DNA of 35,986 nt from DALYJJ01 sp031969915. GTDB lineage: Bacteria; Acidobacteriota; Terriglobia; Bryobacterales; Bryobacteraceae. The stretch lies in the NCBI GenBank assembly GCA_031969915.1, contig DALYJJ010000056.1, positions 1-35,986 of the forward strand. The letters run 5' to 3'. Under the pieces are notes generated by a model, which saw only the letters and a list, made by a program, of their open reading frames with translations, was not told where the DNA came from and searched no databases. Positions 1 to 8,000 of the stretch are shown here, piece by piece; the stretch's first letter is position 1; each line of letters begins with the position of its first letter. The position numbers and the translations under genes are program-made.

Positions 1-45
1 CTAACAAAACCGGACAACTTGCAAAACCAACGACAGCGGCGCGAA

Positions 46-1437
46 TCAGGCCCATTGGTCCGCTTCGGGATCTCCAGCCTCGGCCAGTTGCCGGTGCAAC
101 GACCGCCGTAATGTAGCCACCAGCGCCGCGTGCTTACGGTCATTAGCGAGATTCCGGGTCTCAAACGGATCACGGACGACATCGAAAAGCTGGTCCGTCC
201 CGGCGCCCCCCACCCGGTAGCGGATCAGTTTGTACTCCTCCGTCCGTATCGCCCGCTGGAATCCGCGATACGCCGCCACCACCGATTCGCGCACCTTCCG
301 CCCCGGCTCCGCGAGGACCGGCTGCAGACTGCGCCCGTCGATCGCCCCTGCCAGTTCCGCCCCCGCCAATCCGGCGACCGTCGGCGCGACATCCATCAGG
401 TGGCACAGCGTCGCCGCGCGCTGCCCTCTCGGAAGCCCCGGGCCCCGCACAACCAGCGGCACGCGAATGCTGTGCTCGTAGAGGTTCTGCTTGCCCATCA
501 GGCCGTGCTGGCCGACTGCCAGCCCGTTGTCGCCCGCGAAGATCACGTAAGTGTTGCCCGCCTCGCCGCTCGCCTCCAGCGCGTCCAACACCCGCCCGAT
601 CTGGTGATCCACCTCCGCCACCATCGCCAGGTATCCGGCGATGTGGCGGCGGATCTCGGCCGGCGTCCGGGGAAACGCCGCCAGCATCTCGTCCCGTACC
701 TTCAGCTCCCCGTTGTCGAAGGGATGCTGGGGAAGGAAGTTGGGCGGCAGTTCGATCTTGTCCGGCGGGAACAGATCGGCAAAACGCTGCGGCGCCATCC
801 GGGGATCGTGCGGTGACGTATACGCAACGTAGGCCAGGAAAGGCTTCTCCTGGTTGCGCCCCTTCAGGAAACGGATCGCCGCATCGCTGAACACCTCGCT
901 CGAAAACCGGTTCGTGATCCGCCCCGCCTCCGCCGGATACTTCCCCGAGGGATCGTAGTCCCGCACGAGCGTCTTGACCTGGTCCGACATCCCGCCGAAG
1001 AACAGATCCGTTCCTTCCTGGAAACTCCGATTGAACAGCTTCGGCCCGTTGTGCCACTTGCCCGTTGCAAACGTCCGGTAGCCGCGTTGCCCCAGTAACT
1101 CGGGGAAGGTGATCATCGCTGGGTCCGGATCCGCCTGCCGGTCGACGATCCCCCGATGTGCCCGGAACACCGACTGCCCGGTAAGTAACTGGGCACGGCT
1201 GGGCATACAAATCGCCCCCGTGAGTCCGCCTTGCGTACAAGCGTTGGTAAATACCACACCCTCCCGACTCAGGCGATCGAGATTGGGCGTGCGCCAAGGT
1301 CCCCCGTAAACCGCCCGGAGGGTGTCGAATCTTTGGTCATCCGTCAACAGAATCAGGAAATTGGGCTTCTGGCGCTGGCTTTGTGCGGAAAGCGCCGTTG
1401 CGCCAAGCCAGCCAAGAAAGGTTCGCCGGGTCTCCAT
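46..1437 (-). CDS. Tat-exported sulfatase (arylsulfatase family)
   Basis: A 463-residue type I sulfatase that probably hydrolyses sulfate esters outside the cytoplasm. The N-terminus has a short twin-arginine-like leader (METRRTFLGWLGA), suggesting folded export through Tat. The paired metal-binding aspartates are at 33-34 (TDDQ). The CMPSR signature has Cys77 as the residue converted to formylglycine. A GKWH motif lies at about 126-129 and a second metal-site motif, AGDNG, lies in the C-terminal half. Length and motif order fit the family. The substrate cannot be told from sequence. The Cys77 form needs a formylglycine-generating enzyme; the SUMF1-like gene at the far end of the window does not look like that enzyme. 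The Shine-Dalgarno before the ATG is weak, but this is the only start that keeps the leader. The gene is divergent from the hydrolase that follows and stands alone. Confidence 0.93.
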   Translation of the reverse strand: METRRTFLGWLGATALSAQSQRQKPNFLILLTDDQRFDTLRAVYGGPWRTPNLDRLSREGVVFTNACTQGGLTGAICMPSRAQLLTGQSVFRAHRGIVDRQADPDPAMITFPELLGQRGYRTFATGKWHNGPKLFNRSFQEGTDLFFGGMSDQVKTLVRDYDPSGKYPAEAGRITNRFSSEVFSDAAIRFLKGRNQEKPFLAYVAYTSPHDPRMAPQRFADLFPPDKIELPPNFLPQHPFDNGELKVRDEMLAAFPRTPAEIRRHIAGYLAMVAEVDHQIGRVLDALEASGEAGNTYVIFAGDNGLAVGQHGLMGKQNLYEHSIRVPLVVRGPGLPRGQRAATLCHLMDVAPTVAGLAGAELAGAIDGRSLQPVLAEPGRKVRESVVAAYRGFQRAIRTEEYKLIRYRVGGAGTDQLFDVVRDPFETRNLANDRKHAALVATLRRSLHRQLAEAGDPEADQWA

Positions 1438-1673
1438 GGGTCTCGCAATATCCTACCGGATGTTAGGCTTACGGACCCCATAAATACTGTTAACGAAACC
1501 ATTGCTTCGCTCGTGCAGGTAGGTTAGACTGGCGCTGTCGGAGAAAACAAGCCCGTTTCGGCGTAGTGGGGAATTCTGTGCTGGTTTGTTGCGCCGGGAA
1601 CGCTTCACCGTTTTGCAGCGTCGCATACGATGAGGGACACGGCTGGGACCGTGTACGGCAGAACTGAGGCGAA
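1438..1673. other. Intergenic region between divergent genes
   Basis: This 236-base gap separates the divergent sulfatase and alpha/beta hydrolase and must hold both promoters. I could not single out a convincing promoter pair, palindrome or small RNA in it. Short open frames crossing it have no recognisable protein character. Confidence 0.5.
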
Positions 1674-2498
1674 GTGCCGGTATCGGAACGTGGTTGCGAG
1701 GTCCGCGATTCTTATCCGCTGGACCAATCCGCCGACGGCTTGCCACTCTGGCGGGAGCTGTTTGGGGCCTTCGAAGCCGCTTTGCTTCGATTAGCGCCTG
1801 TCTACTATGGGCTGGGAGCGCCCGTGGGAGACGGGTCGGCAGTGCTGGTGATTCCCGGTTTTCTGGGTACCGATGCGTGGCTGGCTGAGATCTACGCCTG
1901 GCTGCATCGGATGAACTACAAGCCCTACTTTTCCGGGATCGGTCTGAACGCGGACTGCCCGCACATCCTGGTGCGCAGCCAACTCACCAAGGTCCTGGAA
2001 CAAGCCAAGCGCGAAACCGGCCGCAAAGTACACATCATCGGGCACAGCTTGGGCGGGCTAAAGGCCTTGGCGCTGGCCGCCCAGCGTCCCGACGCGGTGG
2101 CTTCCGTGATCACGCTCGGCGCGCCCTTTCAGGGCAGCAACGCCCATCCGAACGTGCTGAAACTGGCTGAGTACGTGCGCCAATCGATCCTCGAACGGTA
2201 CGGCAGCGAGGTGCTGCCTTCCTGCTTCACGGCCGAATGCGGCTGCGATTTTGTGAATTGCCTGAAGCTCGATTTGCCGCCCTCCGTGAAGCGCACGGCG
2301 GTGTACACGAAGACCGATTCGATCGTCGACTGGCGGTATTGCATCACGGGCAAGAAGGCGATCGACGTCGAGGTTTCCGGCACACACATCGGCCTGATCT
2401 TCAATCCAAGCGTGTACCGGATTGTGGCCGACCGCCTGGCCGCTGCCCAGCAGCCGCCTGTCAACGGGAAGGTGAACGGCCACCTGCCGATCGTCTAG
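1674..2498 (+). CDS. Alpha/beta hydrolase, lipase/esterase-like
   Basis: A 274-residue serine hydrolase related to bacterial triacylglycerol lipases and esterases. The oxyanion-hole strand reads VLVIPGFLG at about 57-65. The nucleophile elbow GHSLGG places the catalytic Ser at 125. A plausible acid is Asp215 or Asp219 (KTDSIVDW) and the His is probably His238 (GTHIG). No signal peptide or membrane segment is seen, so it is probably cytoplasmic. The start is a GTG with a modest purine-rich stretch (GAGGCGAA) just upstream. The gene converges on the Fe-S oxidoreductase gene with only six bases between the stop codons. It could act on an acyl ester or thioester linked to the neighbouring synthase operon, but it is on the other strand, so that link is speculation. 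Confidence 0.85.
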   Translation: MPVSERGCEVRDSYPLDQSADGLPLWRELFGAFEAALLRLAPVYYGLGAPVGDGSAVLVIPGFLGTDAWLAEIYAWLHRMNYKPYFSGIGLNADCPHILVRSQLTKVLEQAKRETGRKVHIIGHSLGGLKALALAAQRPDAVASVITLGAPFQGSNAHPNVLKLAEYVRQSILERYGSEVLPSCFTAECGCDFVNCLKLDLPPSVKRTAVYTKTDSIVDWRYCITGKKAIDVEVSGTHIGLIFNPSVYRIVADRLAAAQQPPVNGKVNGHLPIV

Positions 2499-2504
2499 AG
2501 CCGC

Positions 2505-4367
2505 CTAGGAAGGTAGCGACTTCGCCGCCAACTGCGCGATGTCGTACAACTCCGGCGGATTCGCGCTTTTCACCGTGAGCGCATCGCGGAACATCGTATT
2601 GCAGAACGGGCAGGCCACGGCCACGGTGTTGGCGCCCGAGTCCATCAACTGCTGCGCCCGGACATGGCTCACCCGGTCGCCCTCTTCCTCGCCGAGCAGC
2701 GCCAGTCCGCCGCCCGCGCCGCAGCAGAAACTCCGCTCCCGCGAACGTCCCGCTTCCACCAGCGTCCCGAAGCGCCCCGCCACCGAGCGCGGCTCTTCGT
2801 ACACGTTCCGGTAGCGGCCCAGGTAGCACGGGTCGTGGAACACGATCGAAGTGCCGTTCTGATGCCCCGGCAGCTTCGCCGCGTGGCGCGCAAGGAACTC
2901 GCTGTGATGTTCAATGGCGGGCGGCTCGCCAAACTCCTTCCAATCGGTGGAAATGGTTCGCACGCAGTGCGGGCAGATCGAGATCAGCTTCGTCGCCTTC
3001 GCCTGCTTGATCCAATTCAGATTCTGTTCGGCGAGCTGCTGGAACAGTAAGTCGTTGCCCAAACGCCGCGCCGAATCGCCCGTGCACTTCTCCTTCTTAA
3101 GCACTCCATAGGTCACGCCGAGGTGGCTCATCACCTTGGTCAACGCCACCACGATCTCGCGTCCCGCCGGATCGAAAGAACCCATGCAGCCCATCCAGAG
3201 GCAGTATTCCTGGGAACCGTCGTAGATCGGAAAGCCCTGCTTCGCAATGAACTTGTCGCGCTCGGAGGCGTTCATCCCCAACACGTTCCCGCCGCGCTCG
3301 AGCGATAGGAACAGCTTGGTGCCGTAGTCGTCCTCCCACGTGCCCGTATTCACCGAACCGCGCCGCATGCCGATGATGATGGGCAGGTGCTCAATCCCCA
3401 CCGGGCACTGGAACTCGCAGGAGCCGCACGTCGTGCACTGGAACGCCGCCTTCTGTGAATTATGCTTGCCGAGCAGCGGCTCTTCCGACTGCGGCCCCAC
3501 GTCGTCCAGGTAATGCTTGAGGCCGAGGATGATCTCCTTCGGGTTGAGTTCCTTGCCCGTGTTCGCCGCCGGGCAGTGCTCGGTGCACCGCCCGCACTCC
3601 ACGCAGGAATAGGCTTGGAGCGCGGCGAGCTGCGTCACGTCCTTGCCGTTCACCAGCCCGAAGTCCTCGTCTCCGGAGAGGGGCGGAATCGCGCTGAACT
3701 GCCCTCGCGAGAGGAACACCGTCACCGGGCTCAGAATCAGATGCAGGTGCTTCGACCGCGGAATGATGGGCATGAAGACGAGCAGCGCCAGCGTGTGCAC
3801 CCACCACAGGATCTTCACCGCCGTGCTCTCGCTGGTGACGAAGAACGCGCCCAGGTAGGTGACCATGAGGGTGAAGATCAGGGTGGCGATGATCGCCGAG
3901 GTCCCCGATAGATGCTTGCCCAGCCATTCGGGCCGGATCACGAAACGCCGGAACGCGAGGCCCGCGATGGAGAGGGCGACAGTGACGCCGAATAGGCCCG
4001 CGACGAAGAAATAGAACTTGCCGATGAAGCTGTCCGGGGGCAGGAAACCGAGGCCGAAGCCCGCGGCGAAGTGATTCGTCGTGACCAGCGCAAAGGCGCA
4101 GAAACCCCAAAACACGAAGGCGTGCGCGAGCCCCGGCAGCGGGCGCTGGCGGATGACCTTCGCCTGGCAGAGGACTTCCCAGAAGAACTCCCAGATGCGC
4201 GGGCCCAAGGGATCGAGCGAGAAGGCCGGGTCTTTCTTGGCCGACCGAATCCGCTCGACCACCACGCCGAAGCGCTGCCAGAAGACCCAGGCCGAAGCCA
4301 GGATGGCTAAAGCGAGAAGGACCTTTTCATAAACGGCGAAATGATGGGGCTCTGCGTAAAGTGGCAT
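2505..4367 (-). CDS. Membrane Fe-S oxidoreductase, ETF:quinone oxidoreductase (EtfD/EMO) type
   Basis: A 620-residue membrane protein that fits the fused heterodisulfide-reductase-like family taking electrons from electron-transfer flavoprotein and passing them to (mena)quinone. The first 220 residues hold several hydrophobic segments (about 13-31, 82-107, 118-138, 157-178, 185-202) like the cytochrome b/NarI-type anchor. A two-cluster ferredoxin domain follows: CVECGRCTEHCP with Cys255/258/261/265 and CTTCGSCEFQCP with Cys311/314/317/321. The C-terminus has two cysteine-rich CCG domains (Cys389-CPHC467 region; HDPCYLG, CCGAGGG at 548-554, CPFC at 586-589). The ATG is preceded by an AAGGTGA Shine-Dalgarno and lies 61 bases inside the PPTase gene, so translation is probably coupled. 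As the last gene of an operon starting with an acyl-CoA dehydrogenase, it is the expected quinone outlet for that enzyme and perhaps for FadE. No ETF subunit genes lie in the window. Confidence 0.88.
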   Translation of the reverse strand: MPLYAEPHHFAVYEKVLLALAILASAWVFWQRFGVVVERIRSAKKDPAFSLDPLGPRIWEFFWEVLCQAKVIRQRPLPGLAHAFVFWGFCAFALVTTNHFAAGFGLGFLPPDSFIGKFYFFVAGLFGVTVALSIAGLAFRRFVIRPEWLGKHLSGTSAIIATLIFTLMVTYLGAFFVTSESTAVKILWWVHTLALLVFMPIIPRSKHLHLILSPVTVFLSRGQFSAIPPLSGDEDFGLVNGKDVTQLAALQAYSCVECGRCTEHCPAANTGKELNPKEIILGLKHYLDDVGPQSEEPLLGKHNSQKAAFQCTTCGSCEFQCPVGIEHLPIIIGMRRGSVNTGTWEDDYGTKLFLSLERGGNVLGMNASERDKFIAKQGFPIYDGSQEYCLWMGCMGSFDPAGREIVVALTKVMSHLGVTYGVLKKEKCTGDSARRLGNDLLFQQLAEQNLNWIKQAKATKLISICPHCVRTISTDWKEFGEPPAIEHHSEFLARHAAKLPGHQNGTSIVFHDPCYLGRYRNVYEEPRSVAGRFGTLVEAGRSRERSFCCGAGGGLALLGEEEGDRVSHVRAQQLMDSGANTVAVACPFCNTMFRDALTVKSANPPELYDIAQLAAKSLPS

Positions 4368-5038
4368 GCGTCACCTTTCCTCAACCGCAACTCAACCGGC
4401 GCCTGTGCGTCGCCAACCATGGTACGCAATAAGCGATCCTCCAGACGCCACCAGCCCGGGAGTTCCAGGCCGCTAACTGCGAAATATGTGCACAACGGCT
4501 GCCATCGGCCGAGTTCTCCGCCCGGGAATTCCAGGTGGACCTCGACGCTTCTGGTATCCAGCCGCAAGCCCTCGCGCAGGGCTTTCAAAGCGCTCTCCTT
4601 GGCGGACCACAAGAGCGTGGGGAGCCAGTCGTGCTCCGGCCGCCGTGCGACCAGCCGCCGCTCGGCTTCCGTGAAGTAATCCGCGACGAACTGCACCGAC
4701 CGGGGTTCGGCGGCTTCGATATCGCAGCCGGGATGGCTCCCCGGGGGCCCGGCGACGCAGAGGGCGCGCCCGCCCGAGTGGCTGAGCGAGATCGCCGGAG
4801 GGACGGCCGCGCCGGCCACGAAGGCCTCCGGCGCGCCGTCCGCCGCAGCGACAATCTCCACCGCTTCCAAGGCGCAACCCGACACCGCGGCCACCGTCCG
4901 CTTCGCCGTCCAACGCCCCAGCCGCCAATCCTCGCGGCGCTTGGCCACGGAGAACGATGCGAGGCGGCGTTGTTCCGCCCCGCTCAGCCAGGAATCGGCG
5001 GCGGGCACATCGTCGGAGGTCTGCTCCAGCCAGTACAC
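4307..5038 (-). CDS. 4'-phosphopantetheinyl transferase, Sfp type
   Basis: A 243-residue transferase that moves phosphopantetheine from CoA to carrier-protein domains. The family motifs are present: WTAKR at about 43-47, SLSHSGG at about 84-90, the metal-binding pair Asp106 and Glu108 (GCDIE), and WSAKESALKAL starting at 144 with Lys147 and Glu148. The length fits the two-lobed Sfp class. The start is a GTG only two bases after the carboxylase stop codon and has no clear Shine-Dalgarno, so it probably relies on translational coupling. Its 3' end overlaps the Fe-S gene. The obvious client is the adjacent synthase with five carrier domains, all of which lack the usual Ser acceptor, which makes the acceptor range of this enzyme the key question. 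Confidence 0.93.
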   Translation of the reverse strand: MYWLEQTSDDVPAADSWLSGAEQRRLASFSVAKRREDWRLGRWTAKRTVAAVSGCALEAVEIVAAADGAPEAFVAGAAVPPAISLSHSGGRALCVAGPPGSHPGCDIEAAEPRSVQFVADYFTEAERRLVARRPEHDWLPTLLWSAKESALKALREGLRLDTRSVEVHLEFPGGELGRWQPLCTYFAVSGLELPGWWRLEDRLLRTMVGDAQAPVELRLRKGDACHFTQSPIISPFMKRSFSL

Positions 5039-5040
5039 GC

Positions 5041-8000
5041 TTAGAGGGTACCCGCCCCCACCGCGCGCTCACCGGTGGATTCGCCGATCGCCTTCCCGAT
5101 GCCCCGTTCCAGGGCATCGATCAGGTATGGCCGCAGTTCGCCTGGCGGCAGGATGCGATGGAGCGCGCCTTTCTCGAGCGCGCGATGCACGCTGTGAATG
5201 GAGTCGAACTCCGCCGCCACTTCGCCCAGCTTCTCGGAATGGACGACCTTGAAGAGATCGTTCCATTGCGCGAGCAGCCGGCTCTTCTCGACGCCCTCGG
5301 CGCGCGCCGCTTTGTCATTGATCTCCTTCAGCCGCGGATCCTTGCGCGCCCGCGAATCCACTTCGTTCGCGAACACCACCGCCGCCGCCGGCGCCCCGCC
5401 GATTACCGAGGCGAATGTGCCTTCGAGCGCGACCACTTCCATGTTGTCGTTCAGCGCGCGGGAGAACACCACGTACGCACCGCCGTGGTATCGCGAGATC
5501 ACAGCGAAGACGATCGGCCCCTTGAAATTCACCACCGCGCGGCCGATCTCCGCGCCGTACTCCAACTGCAGTTTGCGCAGCGATTCGGGCGAGCCGTCAA
5601 AGCCCGACAGATTCGCCAGCACCACCAGCGGCCGGCGGTTGCTCGCCGCGTTGATGGCGCGCGCGATCTTCTTCGACGACATCGGGAACAGCGTGCCCGC
5701 CGTCCACTGGTCGGGCCCGTCGGCGGGGACGAAGCCGAGGCGCTGAATGGGCTTCGATTCGAAGCCCAACAGGCACACCGGGTATCCGCCCAGGTGCGCG
5801 TCCCACACCACGCCCGTATCGGCGTCGCGCATGCCCGCCCACCGTTCGAGCGGGGCGTGATCCTGGTCGATCACCGCGGACATGACGCGGCGGATGTCGA
5901 AGGAGCGCTTGCGGCCCGGGTTGTCCTCTTCGGAGAAGATGCCGCCCACGCTCGTGAACCCATCGCCGTTCTGGAGGGCGAAGCTGCGCACATCGCGGTC
6001 CACCGGATCCGTGGTCTTGGCGCGGCGCGGGAAGCGCTCGCCGGGGGCCACATAAGTATGGTCGTAGTGCCGCATCAGGATCTGGCAGGCTTCGTTCAGG
6101 TCACGCGCGAAGTACTGCGCCTGCCCGTTGGGGCCCATGATGCGGTCGTATCCGCCGATGCCCTGGTTATCCTCGGCCGAGACGCTGCCCGAATACTCGA
6201 GCGCGCGCTTGCCGGTAAGCACCATCGCCGCCTTCGGGGTCATCACGAGAATGCCCCGGGTGTGCATGAGCATGGTCGCTTCCGCGTTCCAGTAGGGCTG
6301 CGCGCCGACGTTGATGCCGTCGACGATCACGTTCACTTCGCCGCCCTCCTGCGTGAACTCGATGAGACTGCGCAGCACGGACGCGATCCAGTCCATGTTC
6401 TCGACGCCGCTCGACATCGAGATCTTCGCGCCCGCCGACAGCGAGAACCACTCGAGCGGAACGCCCTTGGCGGCCGCCAGATCGATGGCCGCGATGATCC
6501 GCCGGCACTCCGGCTCGGCCAAAGCGCCCAGGTCCTTGTTCGGGTCGCCGAGCAGGATCACGCGCTCCATCCCCTCCGGATAGCGGGACGTGTAATTGGT
6601 GATCACGCCCGCGATGATGTTCGCTTTGTTCTGCCCGGCCGGCCGGTCCACGGGCGTCAGGTTGTGTTCCGCGTCCAGATCGTACTCGGTGAAGCTGCCG
6701 TGCGGGAACTCGCCCTGGGTGTGCGAATCAGGGGTGAGCATGTTGACGATCTCATAGGGGTAGACAAAGCCGCGCTGCCGCATGCGCACGACCTTCTGCG
6801 TGTACTCGGAAAGCGGCCGCATCGGCTGCAGGCTGCCCGCTGGGCGGAAGGTGATCAGCAGCCCGCTGCCCGAGGGGCTCGACACGCGGACCACGGTATC
6901 GCGCAGTTCGCCCGTCTTCGGGCTCGGAATGCGTGCCCGCACCACCACTTGCTCCAGCCCCAGCCCGTCGGCGGCTGGCGCCAGCTTTTGCAGAATCGTC
7001 TCCAGTTCGTCCGGCTGCAGGTTCAACGGCGGCCAGACGTAGAGCAGAATGCGATTCCAATGCAGCCGCTCGTGCGGGGTGCGGCGCGATTGGAAGATGC
7101 GGATGCCCGCCGCCGCTTCGAAGAACATCCGTTCCAGGTGCGGCAGCTCCACGATGCGCCCCTGCGCGTTGCGCACGGGGGTGAGGTCGCGGACTTCGGC
7201 GCAGGCGATCAGCCGCTCGTCCTTGGGGTTCTCTTTCGCGACGGCGTGCAGCAGGTAGACATCCTCGGCCGACGGCAGCCGGTCCAGGTCGAAGTTCTTC
7301 AGCCGCCAGAAGTGAAGCCGCTTGGCCATCATCGGATGGACGCCGCGGTAGATCTTCTCTTCCTCGTAGCCGTTCTCCGCCGGGCGCCAGGTGGAGAAAT
7401 GCCGGGCCGAATGCAACGGGTCCTTTTCGTCGGGCCCCGCCACGGCCACCACCACGCGCCGGATCGAGCGCGGGAATTGGGCCTGGGCCAACATCTCGCC
7501 CACTTCCTTCTGCGCGGCCTCGGTGTCGCCGATGCCCTTTTCCTGCCATAGGTACAGGTCGATCGCGATGTCGTCTTCCGCGGGGATGTCCTTCACCAGC
7601 GGGAAGAGCGCATTCGCCGCGTCGCACACGTGCGGATAGTCCACCTGCGTCGTGAACACGTGGACCTTCTTCCCTTCGTGTTCGTACTCGGCGGCCACGC
7701 AGGAGTGCCCGTTGAGCATCAGGTAGCGCGTATTGTTCAGTTCGCGGATGCGGTAATGCCGCGCCGTGAGAACCTCCAGCATCAGTTGCCGCAGCCCGGG
7801 GCTCGCTTCCTTGAACCGCGGCGAGAAGAGCCCCACCAGCGGGTACGGACAATCCACCAGCGCGCGCATGCATTCCAGGCGCGCGGCGGCGTCCGCCTCG
7901 CCCGACAGCCGCACCAGGCAATCCTCCACCATCGCGTATGCCTGCTGCCGCGACTTGTCGATCCTCCGCTGATCGAAATACCGGTAGCGGATCTCGCGCG

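Noticed and set aside
1453..1746. Short open frames crossing the gap between sulfatase and hydrolase
   Set aside because: They overlap real genes, are Arg-rich and have no recognisable motifs.
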